DNA of 64,000 nt from Asticcacaulis tiandongensis (GCF_006475605.1 NZ_SSBC01000010.1:992001-1056000), one strand, 5' to 3'; numbered from the stretch's first letter, positions 34,531 to 43,884 are shown. Made by a program: numbers and translations. Notes: generated by a model from the letters alone, not told the origin.

Positions 34531-35914
34531 ATAAAGTTTCCAGAACTTCCGCCTTCAGGTCACGGACAAAGGCTTCTCGCCAACTGACCACATCATCGGT
34601 CATAACCCCGTGCATCAGGGCCTCATAGCGCCGCTTACGCTCCGCAAGCGGCATAGAAAGCGCCTCATGGATGGTTTCCGACACGGCTTCACGGTCAAAC
34701 GGATTTACGATCAGCGCATCCTTCATCTGCTCCGCTGAACCGGCAAATTGCGACAGGATCAGCACGCCGGGATCGTCGGGATCCTGAGCGGCAATATATT
34801 CCTTTGCCACCAGATTCATCCCGTCCCGCAGCGGCGTCACCAGACCGACATGCGCCGCGCGATAGATGCCCGCCAGTTCATCCCGACGATACGAGCGGTT
34901 GACGTAGCGGATCGGCACCCAATCGACCTGCGCATGCTCACCATTGATATGGCCCGACAAACTGTCCAGACGGTTGCGGATATCCTGATAAGCGTCGACC
35001 TCTTCACGCGAGGGCGTAGCGATCTGAAGCAAAAAGACATTGTTCTCATATTGCGGATAGTCGCGCAGGAACTGGTCATAGGCGACAAAGCGTTCCTCAA
35101 GCCCCTTGGAATAGTCAAGCCGTTCAACGCCAATCATCATCTTACGACCGTTCTGTGAGGTGCGCATGCGCTTGCAATAGGCCGCTGCCGTCGGGCTTTG
35201 GGAAGACTCGACAAATTCTTTGGCGTCAATGCCGATAGGATAGGCGGCAATATGCGTCACTTTTCCAAAGGCCTTCACACGTCCATCACCCAAATCCTCG
35301 CCACCGGCATGATTGAGGACATATTCCCGGAAGGCGCTGACACTGTCTTCGGTCTGGAAGCCAATCAGGTGATAGTCGAACATCGTCCTGACCAGTTCCA
35401 GATGTTTGGGCAGGGTCATCAATATGCGCATGGCCGGCCAGGGAATATGCAGGAAGAAACCAATCCGGTTCTTTGCCCCCTGCTCTCTCAGCTTGGCCGC
35501 CAGCGGGATAAGGTGATAGTCCTGCACCCATATCAGGTCATCTTCGACCAGCAGTGGCGCTACCCCTTCGGCGAAGCGCTGATTGACGCGGGCATAGCCT
35601 TCGTCAAACGAGCGTTCAAAACTCACCAGATCAGGGCGGTAATGAAACAGCGGCCACAGGGTCTTGTTGGCATAGCCGTTATAATATTCGTGTACATCCT
35701 GCTCATCGAGGTGCGTAAGGGCGACCGTCACGCCACCAATGCGCTGTACGGAAATCTGACCGGAGGTTTCGGCTACCTCACCGCTCCAGCCGAACCACAT
35801 GCCGTTACCTTCGCGCAAGGCGGCGCTTAAGGCCATGGCCAGACCACCCACCGCGACCCCCGCCTTATCGGTCGGGGCGCTGACGCGGTTTGAAATAACA
35901 ATCAGGCGGCTCAT
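34529..35914 (-). CDS. otsA: Trehalose-6-phosphate synthase
   Basis: GT20 enzyme that makes trehalose-6-phosphate from UDP-glucose and glucose-6-phosphate. The 461 residues show LIVISNRVSAPTDKAGVAVG, IWVQDYHLIPLAAKL, IGFFLHIPWPAMRIL, GVERLDYSKGLEERF and PLRDGMNLVAKEYIAAQ. ATG 35914 has GGAAGG upstream and overlaps the GH15 stop by four bases (ATGA). It is the last gene of otsB-GH15-otsA. Trehalose protects against osmotic and desiccation stress. Confidence 0.96.
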   Translation of the reverse strand: MSRLIVISNRVSAPTDKAGVAVGGLAMALSAALREGNGMWFGWSGEVAETSGQISVQRIGGVTVALTHLDEQDVHEYYNGYANKTLWPLFHYRPDLVSFERSFDEGYARVNQRFAEGVAPLLVEDDLIWVQDYHLIPLAAKLREQGAKNRIGFFLHIPWPAMRILMTLPKHLELVRTMFDYHLIGFQTEDSVSAFREYVLNHAGGEDLGDGRVKAFGKVTHIAAYPIGIDAKEFVESSQSPTAAAYCKRMRTSQNGRKMMIGVERLDYSKGLEERFVAYDQFLRDYPQYENNVFLLQIATPSREEVDAYQDIRNRLDSLSGHINGEHAQVDWVPIRYVNRSYRRDELAGIYRAAHVGLVTPLRDGMNLVAKEYIAAQDPDDPGVLILSQFAGSAEQMKDALIVNPFDREAVSETIHEALSMPLAERKRRYEALMHGVMTDDVVSWREAFVRDLKAEVLETL

Positions 35915-37782
35915 CGGATATCCTTCCACGGACGGCTAAGAAGGACGGCGCAGTTGATAATGCCGACCAATGAATAGGTTTGCGGGTAATTCCCCCAAAG
36001 CGTGCCGTCCTCAAAGGACGTATCTTCGGACAGCAGCCCAGCGGGGGTACGGGCTTTCAGCATGCCTTCGAACAATTCACGCGCCTCATCGCTGCGACCG
36101 GCGTAATGCAGGGCTTCAATCAGCCAGAAGGTGCAGAAATTAAACGCGGTTTCCGGCTCACCAAAATCGTCGGGCAAGGCATAGCGCAGCATATGCGGCC
36201 CGCGCCTCAGCCCCTTTTCAACGGCGGCCAGAGTCGCCAGATAGCGCGGGTCGTCGGGCGGAATATAACGCAGGTCAATCAGTTGCAGAATGCTGGCGTC
36301 AACCTCATCGACATCAAAGGCCGACGAATATAGCTCTGTGCCATCCGCCTGCTTAATCAGCGCCCTCTGATCGATGACGGTGCGGATATGGTCTGCCCGT
36401 TCCTTCCAGTGCGTGGCGCGCTCAGGCAAACCCAGCACGCTGGCAGCATTAGACAGGCGGTCGCAGGCCGCCCAGCACATGACCGCACTATAGGTATGCG
36501 GCTTGGCGAAGGTGCGGAACTCCCACAGACCGGCATCCGGCTGATCAAACACTTCAAAGGCCTTGTCACCTACGGCCTCAAGCTGCTCGAAATCGGCAAG
36601 CGTACCGGGCCGCAGCAGGCGCTGGTCAAAGAAGGCGTGGACTGAGGACAGGATGATCTGACCATAGACATCATGCTGATGCTGGATATAGGCCAGATTA
36701 CCCACCCTGACTGGCCCCATGCCCTGGTAGCCTTTGAGGAAGGGGGCTTCGGATTCGGTCAGTGCCGTCTCAAAGCCGATGCCATAGACCGGCTGCATCT
36801 GGCCGTCTTCGGCACGATCCACAATATTCCTGAGATATTTGAGATAGTTCTCAAGGGTCTGCATGGTCCCCAAGCGCGTTAGGGCCTGCACCACATAATA
36901 GGCGTCCCTGATCCAGCAATAGCGGTAATCCCAGTTGCGCTGTGAATGCGGAGCCTCGGGCACCGAGGTGGTCATGGCGGCAATGATCGCGCCGGTTTCC
37001 TCATAAACACAAAGCTTCAGGCCAATGGCAGCGCGGATAACTTCGGTCTGATATTCCAGAGGCAAGGCAAGCCCACGCACCCACGCCTTCCAGTGACGAT
37101 CGGTCTTTTCAAGCATGTGATGCACGGTCGAACGCAGATCACCCGCAAAACCTTCGTCTGGCCCAAGGAAGAAAATCTGTTCTTCCTCAAGGCGGAACTC
37201 ACGTTCCTCAAGGATATGCGAGACCGGACAACTGGTGGTCAGACGCAAGATCGTATCACCACACATATACCGTATGTGATTGGAACCAAAGGTAGTTTCC
37301 GCCAGCGCTTCACCGTAATTACGTGTTGGCTTCAGGCGCACCCTCAGGCGGGGCGTCCCCTTGACCGGTCGCACAATGCGGCAATAGGAAACCGGACTGT
37401 ACAGGCGCTCAAGACGCTCAAAACGCGGACAGAAATCGATGATCTCCACCGCCGCACCATCGGCATCAGTAAGCCAGGTATGCAAAACCGCACTGTTGCG
37501 CGCATAGGCCTGACGCACCGATACCTGATTAGTTACCTCAATGGCCCACAGCCCGGTTGCGGCCTCGGTGTCGGGGGCTACGCCTGACACAAGCGAGGAA
37601 AAGACCGGATCAGAATCAAATCGCGGCGCACAACTCCAGACCCAACGCCCCTGCGGGTCGATCAGGGCCGATACCATGCAATTACCAATAGGCGAAAGGT
37701 GCAGACTATGGGACGGACGCGCAGAAAGTTCTGCCACCACCGGATGGGTTTGGGCCCCCGCAGCATGACTTACGTCAGGCAT
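35911..37782 (-). CDS. Glycoside hydrolase family 15 protein (trehalase or glucoamylase-like)
   Basis: A 623-residue GH15 protein, probably cytosolic (no signal peptide). The N-terminal beta domain begins LHLSPIGNCMVSALIDPQGR; the (alpha/alpha)6 barrel carries WDYRYCWIRD at 284-293, YGIGFETALTESEAPFLKGY and NFCTFWLIEALHYAGR. GH15 includes glucoamylases and the trehalases of mycobacteria. Translational overlap with otsB (13 bases) and otsA (4 bases) ties it to trehalose, so a trehalase is plausible but unproven. Start ATG 37782. Confidence 0.9.
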   Translation of the reverse strand: MPDVSHAAGAQTHPVVAELSARPSHSLHLSPIGNCMVSALIDPQGRWVWSCAPRFDSDPVFSSLVSGVAPDTEAATGLWAIEVTNQVSVRQAYARNSAVLHTWLTDADGAAVEIIDFCPRFERLERLYSPVSYCRIVRPVKGTPRLRVRLKPTRNYGEALAETTFGSNHIRYMCGDTILRLTTSCPVSHILEEREFRLEEEQIFFLGPDEGFAGDLRSTVHHMLEKTDRHWKAWVRGLALPLEYQTEVIRAAIGLKLCVYEETGAIIAAMTTSVPEAPHSQRNWDYRYCWIRDAYYVVQALTRLGTMQTLENYLKYLRNIVDRAEDGQMQPVYGIGFETALTESEAPFLKGYQGMGPVRVGNLAYIQHQHDVYGQIILSSVHAFFDQRLLRPGTLADFEQLEAVGDKAFEVFDQPDAGLWEFRTFAKPHTYSAVMCWAACDRLSNAASVLGLPERATHWKERADHIRTVIDQRALIKQADGTELYSSAFDVDEVDASILQLIDLRYIPPDDPRYLATLAAVEKGLRRGPHMLRYALPDDFGEPETAFNFCTFWLIEALHYAGRSDEARELFEGMLKARTPAGLLSEDTSFEDGTLWGNYPQTYSLVGIINCAVLLSRPWKDIR

Positions 37783-38504
37783 AACAGACTCTCCTCAAGC
37801 CAGTTGAGTACGGCTTCCGGATCGCTCAGAGCATAGTCCGCTTCACTGCGGCCACCACCGACCTTGACGCCGAAACCGCCCGCCTGACGGGCCATGACAA
37901 ACCCCACCTCATCTGTCAGATCATCCCCGACAAAGACCGGTCTGTGGCCCATGAACGGGGCCTCATTCATAAAGGCCTGAATGGCGTCCCCCTTATTGGG
38001 ACCGTGCGTGCGCAGTTCGATCACCTCATGACCGGCCTGAAGACTAAGGCCGTTCTTCTCCACCAGAGCTTGCGCCTTGTTGATAATATCCTCTTTCGCC
38101 TCAGGCGCATGGCGATAATGCACGGCGACACTCAGGCTCTTGTCTTCGATATATATGCCGTCGTGACGGTCTTTCATTTCACCAAACACGTCTGCCACAG
38201 CCTCAAGCGCCTCGGATGCCACCGCATCCATGCGTTCACCAAAGGCCGTGCGGCGTTGCAGGCCGTGCACACCGGCCACAGACATCACGCTCTGCTCAAG
38301 AATATAATCAATCGTTGACGTATCACGCCCCGATATCACCGCAAGGCGCCCTTCAAGACGTGCCTGAAGGTCTTTGAGCAATTTTGTGCGGCGTTTATCA
38401 GGCACAACATCATCGGGACGCGGCATAATCGGTGCCAACGTCCCGTCAAGATCAAGAAATAAAGAAATTTTAGTTAAATCAAGGTATTCGGGTTTGGATT
38501 TCAT
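37770..38504 (-). CDS. otsB: Trehalose-6-phosphate phosphatase
   Basis: HAD-superfamily phosphatase that removes the phosphate of trehalose-6-phosphate. The 244 residues show the nucleophile motif FLDLDGTLAPIM, VISGRDTSTIDYI, and the Mg-binding FVGDDLTDEVGF. ATG 38504 has GTGGGGAG four bases upstream; the in-frame GTG 38516 lies inside that site and is rejected. First gene of the operon. Confidence 0.94.
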   Translation of the reverse strand: MKSKPEYLDLTKISLFLDLDGTLAPIMPRPDDVVPDKRRTKLLKDLQARLEGRLAVISGRDTSTIDYILEQSVMSVAGVHGLQRRTAFGERMDAVASEALEAVADVFGEMKDRHDGIYIEDKSLSVAVHYRHAPEAKEDIINKAQALVEKNGLSLQAGHEVIELRTHGPNKGDAIQAFMNEAPFMGHRPVFVGDDLTDEVGFVMARQAGGFGVKVGGGRSEADYALSDPEAVLNWLEESLLCLT

Positions 38505-38675
38505 CCGGCTCCCCACAGAAAATGGTCAGAGAAGATGTACGCAGTCGCGAGACGATCATTCAGCGACATCAAAGATATTACTTTAGGCATTCTTCATCAT
38601 AACTCTGATTATTCAGAACTATTTACACGATCGCCTCACGATCCCGTTACCCTGCACCGCAGCACAAAAACACCA

Positions 38676-38933
38676 TCAATAGTTGGCGGGCGGATCACTG
38701 GCGGGGAAGCTCTCCTCCACCATGTCATCAACCTTTTCATTGTCCATGTTTTCCCACTGGGCCTTTTCATCTTTCAGGCAGGTTTTGTGGGCGACAGGCG
38801 CATGCATGAAGCCATGACAAAACCGCTTGATCAGCGGCACAAGCAAAAATCCGGCGGCCGCAACGGCAGCAGCGGCCCCCAGCATTTCAGGGGCGCGTGG
38901 GGGCACGTCAGGAAGAGTCAGTACATAGGGCAT
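38676..38933 (-). CDS. Small membrane protein ending in ESFPASDPPANY
   Basis: An 85-residue protein with one transmembrane helix (MLGAAAAVAAAGFLLVPLI) and a hydrophilic tail with a Cys/His-bearing stretch (RFCHGFMHAPVAHKTC). The C-terminal VEESFPASDPPANY is a short motif known from many small proteobacterial proteins of unknown function. ATG 38933 has GGAG seven bases upstream. A long dyad with a Fur-like core lies just upstream. Confidence 0.65.
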   Translation of the reverse strand: MPYVLTLPDVPPRAPEMLGAAAAVAAAGFLLVPLIKRFCHGFMHAPVAHKTCLKDEKAQWENMDNEKVDDMVEESFPASDPPANY

Positions 38934-38944
38934 GTCTCAGCTCC

Positions 38945-38999
38945 GCATATGTTGATTATTATCAATGATAGGCTGAAAGACTATCAAACCAACATATGC
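38945..38999. promoter_or_regulatory. Nested dyad with Fur-like core
   Basis: Outer arms GCATATGTTG (38945-38954) and CAACATATGC (38990-38999), inner arms GATAG (38967-38971) and CTATC (38981-38985). The segment 38950-38964 read on the minus strand matches the Fur consensus TGATAAT-N-ATTATCA at 12 of 14 positions. It lies directly upstream of the gene at 38933. Function is inference only. Confidence 0.35.
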
Positions 39000-39036
39000 T
39001 TGAGGGCCGAGTGATATAAGAGAAGCGAAAGAGCCC

Positions 39037-39714
39037 CTAGATGCGTTTACCGGAAATAATGGTAACCGGTTCCTCAAGCATCTGCCCGTCCCAGCCACCG
39101 GGTTTGGTGGTTTTGGCGATTTTTCTGTTCAGGATACGACGCACGACGCTCATGCCGCTTATGACCTTGCCAAAGGCGGCATAGCCCTGATTATCACCCT
39201 CAGGGTCGCGTCCAGCGTCCATATAGGTCATGTCGCCAACCGACAGTGTAAACTCGTGCGAGGCCGTACCTACCGCATAGCGCGCCATGGATACGGTACC
39301 ATTGGTGTGGGACAAGCCCGTCTGGCTGGTTGGCTCATGAGCAATCGGGGGGAAACGGTGTCCGGAGGTCGATACCTGAACGAACCCACCATTGTGCGAC
39401 TTCATGGCCCGCCAGAAGGTGGCACCATCCAGCTTACCGGCATCGACATAACGCAGGAAATTCGCCGTCGTAATCGGCGCGGCCTTACCGTTCAGTTCCA
39501 GGACAATATCGCCCATGGTGGTTTCAAGCCTGACGCGCGCTGTGTCCGGCACGTCAATCGGCGGGAGTTCGGGTTCCGGCTCTGGGGCTTTCACCACCGG
39601 CTTCGGCGGCACGGGCTTAACCGGTGGTTTTTCAGGCTCCGGCTTAGGGCCACAACCGATGAGCGCCAGAAATCCCGCCACAGCACCGGTCGTCAGAAGG
39701 CCCCTGCGCCGCAT
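39037..39714 (-). CDS. Cyclophilin-type peptidyl-prolyl isomerase lipoprotein
   Basis: A 225-residue lipoprotein. The lipobox is LIGC with Cys21; a Pro/Glu/Lys-rich linker follows (about 22-50) and the cyclophilin-like domain spans about 55-225 (VRLETTMGDIVLELNGKAAP, TTANFLRYVDAGKLDGATFW). The usual catalytic motif around FHRV is changed to FWRAM, and loops differ, so isomerase activity is uncertain. ATG 39714 lies three bases after the gatB stop, so it is the second gene of that unit. Probably in the periplasm, tethered to a membrane. Confidence 0.85.
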   Translation of the reverse strand: MRRRGLLTTGAVAGFLALIGCGPKPEPEKPPVKPVPPKPVVKAPEPEPELPPIDVPDTARVRLETTMGDIVLELNGKAAPITTANFLRYVDAGKLDGATFWRAMKSHNGGFVQVSTSGHRFPPIAHEPTSQTGLSHTNGTVSMARYAVGTASHEFTLSVGDMTYMDAGRDPEGDNQGYAAFGKVISGMSVVRRILNRKIAKTTKPGGWDGQMLEEPVTIISGKRI

Positions 39715-39717
39715 AGC

Positions 39718-41214
39718 CTAAAGCCCCAGCTTCGCCTTGAGGATATCATTGACCGCCGCCGGATTAGCCTTGCCGCCGGTGGCGCGCATGACCTGACCGA
39801 CGAACCAGCCGATGGCCTGAGGCTTGGTGGCCACTTCGGCCGCCTTATCGGGGTTGGCGGCAATGATCTCATCGACGGCTTTTTCGATGGCACCGGTATC
39901 GGTAACCTGTTTCAGACCGTGTTTTTCAACGATTTCAGCGGGCGTGATATCGCCCTTGCCGTCCCACATATGCTCAAACACCGTCTTGGCGATCTTTGAG
40001 GAAATGACATTGGTCTCGATCAGTTCCACCAGACCAGCAATATGCGCAGGCGGCAGCGGGCTTTGATCGATCTCAAGACCATCCTTGGTCAGGCGCGCCA
40101 GCAGTTCGTTCGTCACCCAGTTGGCCACCAGCTTGGCGTCACGCCCCTTGGCTGCGGCTTCGTAATAGTCGGCACGCGCCTGTTCGGTGATCAGCACACC
40201 GGCGTCATAGGCACTGAGACCATACTGGCTGATGAAGCGCTGACGCTTGTCGTCCGGCAGTTCCGGCAGGGACTTTTTGATGTCCTCGATCCACGCCAGT
40301 TCAAGCTCTAGCGGCAACAGGTCAGGATCAGGGAAATAGCGATAATCGTGCGCTTCTTCCTTGGAACGTAGTGAGCGCGTCTCAACCTTCACCGAATCGA
40401 ACAGACGGGTTTCCTGATCGATGGTGCCGCCGTCCTCGATGATTTCGATCTGGCGGCGGGCTTCGTATTCAATCGCCTGCTGCATGAAGCGGAACGAGTT
40501 GACGTTCTTGATTTCGCAGCGCGTCCCCAGTTGCTTGAAATCGCCCGTCTCGCGGAAGCGCTCATAGGCACCAGGCCGGCACACCGACACATTAACGTCG
40601 GCACGCATATTGCCCTTTTCCATGTCACCATCAGACGTCCCGAGGTACACAAGGATGGTGCGGATTTTCTTGAAATAGGCCACGGCCTCTTCGGCGGAGC
40701 GAATGTCAGGCTTCGAGACAATCTCCATCAGCGCCGTACCGGCCCGATTAAGATCGACATAGGTGGCGTTCGGATCAAGATCGTGGATCGACTTACCGGC
40801 ATCCTGCTCAAGGTGCAGTCGTTCAATGCGCACAGGCTTTGAGGTGCCATCAGACAGATCTATCAGCACTTCGCCCTCACCCACTATAGGGTAGAACAGC
40901 TGGCTGATCTGATAGCCCTGCGGCAGATCCGGATAAAAATAGTTTTTGCGGTCAAAACGCGAATGGGTGTTGATCTGCGCCTTAAGCCCCAGACCGGTTT
41001 TCACCGCCTGTTCGACGCAATAGCGGTTGAGCACCGGCAACATGCCTGGGAAGCCCGCGTCCACAAGGCTCACCTGCTCGTTCGGCCCGGCGCCGAAACC
41101 GACAGCCGCGCCGGAAAACAGCTTTGAGTTCGAGGCCACCTGAGCGTGAATCTCAAGGCCGATAACGAGTTCCCACGGGCCTGTGCGGCCCTGAATTGAT
41201 TTAGAGTCGGTCAT
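39718..41214 (-). CDS. gatB: Asp-tRNA(Asn)/Glu-tRNA(Gln) amidotransferase subunit B
   Basis: GatB of the GatCAB complex, which turns Glu-tRNA(Gln) or Asp-tRNA(Asn) into the amide form. The 498 residues show [63 protein letters not shown], and the C-terminal YqeY-like tail ([20 protein letters not shown]). ATG 41214 has AGGAA upstream; the longer in-frame start is rejected. gatA and gatC are not in the window. Confidence 0.95.
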   Translation of the reverse strand: MTDSKSIQGRTGPWELVIGLEIHAQVASNSKLFSGAAVGFGAGPNEQVSLVDAGFPGMLPVLNRYCVEQAVKTGLGLKAQINTHSRFDRKNYFYPDLPQGYQISQLFYPIVGEGEVLIDLSDGTSKPVRIERLHLEQDAGKSIHDLDPNATYVDLNRAGTALMEIVSKPDIRSAEEAVAYFKKIRTILVYLGTSDGDMEKGNMRADVNVSVCRPGAYERFRETGDFKQLGTRCEIKNVNSFRFMQQAIEYEARRQIEIIEDGGTIDQETRLFDSVKVETRSLRSKEEAHDYRYFPDPDLLPLELELAWIEDIKKSLPELPDDKRQRFISQYGLSAYDAGVLITEQARADYYEAAAKGRDAKLVANWVTNELLARLTKDGLEIDQSPLPPAHIAGLVELIETNVISSKIAKTVFEHMWDGKGDITPAEIVEKHGLKQVTDTGAIEKAVDEIIAANPDKAAEVATKPQAIGWFVGQVMRATGGKANPAAVNDILKAKLGL

Positions 41215-41383
41215 AAATTTCCTATAGCCGAAAGGCTGGTCTGTGGCCAAGACGGTTTATAAAAAAAGCACCGGCCAGTCGCAACATATGTCGCAACGTA
41301 TCCGGCATTTACAAACTCCATTATGTCTGACAATATACCGTCAAAAATGGATCGCTGTAAACGCGACCTTACGGGAGAGTAAC

Positions 41384-42613
41384 ATGTCGCTATCACCAAC
41401 CTCCAAAGGGTTTATGGCTCTTATTGCCGTTCTTTTCAGTGCCCTTCTGGCCGGTGGCACACTGGCTCAGACCTCAGACAATATGCAGTTGTCGGTCGGC
41501 ACCAAATTCGTCAAGGATTACTGCCTTGAAGCCCGCGAAGGCGATTCCAGCGCCATCATAAATAAATGTAATGCGGGACCGCTTCAGGGGCTGCGTTACG
41601 ACGAAGAAACCGGCCACCTGCGTCAGGGCGACAAATGCCTTGCGGCCACCACACGCGGGCAGCCCCTGACGGTGACAGGCTGCGCCGATTCCGATGATCA
41701 GAAATGGACGTTTAACCCCAATGGCACGCTCCAGAGTGATTCCGGTCAGTGCGCAGATATACTAAACTTTCAAAAGGGTGCAGGCACACCGGTCATTGGC
41801 TGGGAATGTACCGGCACGGAAAATCAGGCCTTCTTCGCCACGCGTATAAAAATCACCTCGGCCACACCTACTCAAAGTGCTGCGGCACCGGCGGCCCTGC
41901 AACCGGTTAAGGGCTTGCCCGTTATTGCCAGCTATTTCACACAAGGTCGGTGTCTCAATACGCTTGGCAATCGCGGCACGATCACGGTTGATAATTGCGA
42001 CCGCCAACCCAACCAGAGCTTTGCCTTCAAAAGCGGCGTATCCGGGGCCATTGTTCAGGGCGATAAATGCCTGTCCTACGGTCAGAAAGGCCAGCCACTA
42101 AGACTTGAGGCCTGCACAGGGGCAGCCGGACAGGACTGGACCTTCACCACCGAAGGCACCTTGCGTAACCGTGACAATCTTTGCGCAGACATATTCGCCT
42201 TTGATACGCGGGCGGGTACGGATGTCATTGCCTGGGACTGCACCAATACAGACAACCAGAAATTCTATCCGGCAGTCGCCACCGAGGCGGGCAGCTTCTC
42301 ATACGGCCCCGCCCTGGCTGAAAGCCTGCGGGCAGACAGCAAGATCACGACCGTCTCCATGCAGCCCGGTTTCTCGGCTCTAAATGTGACCGGTGCCAAT
42401 GGCAAGCCTGTTTCTACCGATAGCCAAAACGCCCTCACTGGCGGTCAGAACAATACTCTGATCGTCGGGGGTGCTGGCGTCCTGACCAAACGGTTTGTCA
42501 ACGGTCTGGCGGCCCCGTCCGTTACCAGCGCAGACGATGCGACAACTAATATTTTACCCTCAGACTGGGCTTTTTTCTCAGGAGCGACCGCCGGAATTAT
42601 GCCGCTTCAATAA
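41384..42613 (+). CDS. Exported protein with two ricin-type beta-trefoil lectin domains
   Basis: A 409-residue exported protein. Residues 1-28 are a signal peptide (cleavage near TLA-QTS). Two ricin-B-like beta-trefoil domains follow, at about 30-155 and 175-305. Their paired repeats are visible as CADILNFQKGAGTPVIGWEC with NQAFF and CADIFAFDTRAGTDVIAWDC with NQKFY, with many paired cysteines. The C-terminal 100 residues are Gly/Ser/Thr-rich and without recognised domain. Lectin domains of this type bind sugars; no enzyme domain is attached. ATG 41384 with GGGAG upstream. A terminator follows. Confidence 0.85.
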   Translation: MSLSPTSKGFMALIAVLFSALLAGGTLAQTSDNMQLSVGTKFVKDYCLEAREGDSSAIINKCNAGPLQGLRYDEETGHLRQGDKCLAATTRGQPLTVTGCADSDDQKWTFNPNGTLQSDSGQCADILNFQKGAGTPVIGWECTGTENQAFFATRIKITSATPTQSAAAPAALQPVKGLPVIASYFTQGRCLNTLGNRGTITVDNCDRQPNQSFAFKSGVSGAIVQGDKCLSYGQKGQPLRLEACTGAAGQDWTFTTEGTLRNRDNLCADIFAFDTRAGTDVIAWDCTNTDNQKFYPAVATEAGSFSYGPALAESLRADSKITTVSMQPGFSALNVTGANGKPVSTDSQNALTGGQNNTLIVGGAGVLTKRFVNGLAAPSVTSADDATTNILPSDWAFFSGATAGIMPLQ

Positions 42614-42640
42614 AGGGGACTCTCAGGCATACCCTCATAA

Positions 42641-42679
42641 AAAAACCGCCGGAGCCTGTAAGCTCCGGCGGTTTTTTTT
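42641..42679. terminator. Bidirectional terminator after the lectin gene
   Basis: Perfect 15-bp stem AAAAACCGCCGGAGC / GCTCCGGCGGTTTTT (42641-42655, 42662-42676) with a 6-base loop and T-run. The TAA of the convergent minus-strand gene (42678-42680) lies in the T-run. Confidence 0.95.
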
Positions 42680-43145
42680 AGCGATAATTACGCTTTGGCT
42701 TGTACTGTCTTACCTTGCCATTTTTGTGCGTATAGTAGCTATCGTAGTAGGGACGCTCATTATAATAGGCGACTCGATACCCCTCAGGTGCCCGTGGGGG
42801 CGTGTAATAACGTCCGCCATCATAGACATAATAACGGTTATTCAGGCATTCGGCCTTGTTCTTTTCTTTCTGATGCTCACCGATCTGGTTGCCGACCACG
42901 GCACCAACTACGCCACCGAGAATAGTGCCCTCAGTCTTGCGGCCATCACTGGCGGCCACATTGCCCAGCGCTGCACCGGCTGCTGCACCGATAACCGTAC
43001 CCTTGGTCTTGGTATTCTGAACCTTTTCGTAGCAGAACCCGTCATAGCGGTTTTGCGCCTGTGCCGCAGAAGCCGCACCCATAAATGTCAGAGCCATGGC
43101 TACCGCGCCAACACCGGCGGCGATCTGTTTATATCCGGAGGTCAT
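42678..43145 (-). CDS. Glycine-zipper 2TM envelope protein A
   Basis: A 155-residue exported protein with a signal peptide (ending ASA-AQA) and a glycine-zipper 2TM domain: GTVIGAAAGAALGNVAASDG and GTILGGVVGAVVGNQIGEHQ. The C-terminal part is Tyr-rich (NRYYVYDGGRYYTPPRAPEG) with a basic tail. ATG 43145 with AAGGA upstream. The next gene upstream is a paralogue. This domain family occurs in outer-membrane and stress-related envelope proteins; exact role unknown. Confidence 0.8.
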   Translation of the reverse strand: MTSGYKQIAAGVGAVAMALTFMGAASAAQAQNRYDGFCYEKVQNTKTKGTVIGAAAGAALGNVAASDGRKTEGTILGGVVGAVVGNQIGEHQKEKNKAECLNNRYYVYDGGRYYTPPRAPEGYRVAYYNERPYYDSYYTHKNGKVRQYKPKRNYR

Positions 43146-43259
43146 GCTCAAATCCTTTCAAATCAACTATACAAAATTATCATCTGCGTGATGACTTACC
43201 TTAAGCCCCCGTCCCTGAACCGTAACTGAACGAAGACTTAAGGTAGGAAAAAGCTCAGC

Positions 43260-43775
43260 CTACTGGCCATAGGGCCTTAAGCCACCGTCATTATAGGTGG
43301 GCGGATTGTTCGATTGATTATATCCGCGCCATTCGTAGTCATAGCCGTTGCGGCGGACGTAATAGTCGGCATTACCCGGGCGCTGATAGAAGTAGGTTGT
43401 CGTGTACCCTGCAGGCGGACTATCGGGTTCATAATAGCCGTTTTCAAAGATGTAATAGCGCCCATAAAGACACTCGACATTCTGGTTATTATTCTGGCGG
43501 TTCTTGGCGACCTGATTGCCGATGATGCCACCCAGAAGGCCACCAAGCACGGTGCCTTCGGTCTTGTTGCCCTTACCGGCAATCACGTTACCGAGGACCG
43601 CGCCGCCAGCGACACCGATTACAGTGCCCTTTGTGCGCGCCTGGCTATTTTTCTGGTAGCAATAGCCATCATAGGCTGCGCCGGAATGGTGAGTCTGGGC
43701 CATGGCGGGCGCCGATCCCATGAGTACGAGGCTTCCTGCTGCCAGCAACAGAGGCTTAATATTAGGCGTAATCAT
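43260..43775 (-). CDS. Glycine-zipper 2TM envelope protein B
   Basis: A 171-residue paralogue of the preceding gene. Signal peptide (to APAMA-QTH), YDGYCYQKN before the zipper, GTVIGVAGGAVLGNVIAGKG and GTVLGGLLGGIIGNQVAKNR, then CLYGRYYIFENGYYEPDSPP and a Tyr/Asn-rich end. Same order of features as protein A, including the Cys after YDG(F/Y) and before the NRYY/GRYY segment, which may form a disulfide (inference). ATG 43775. The 114-base gap suggests co-transcription or independent expression; not decided. Confidence 0.8.
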   Translation of the reverse strand: MITPNIKPLLLAAGSLVLMGSAPAMAQTHHSGAAYDGYCYQKNSQARTKGTVIGVAGGAVLGNVIAGKGNKTEGTVLGGLLGGIIGNQVAKNRQNNNQNVECLYGRYYIFENGYYEPDSPPAGYTTTYFYQRPGNADYYVRRNGYDYEWRGYNQSNNPPTYNDGGLRPYGQ

Positions 43776-43884
43776 AGCACATGCCTTTCCTAAGGTTTCA
43801 TGACCTCAAGAATAGGACAATGCGTGTAATCCTTCTCCGCGAAACATGTCGCGCAAAAATAAAGAACTGGTGGGTTTTGAGGGC

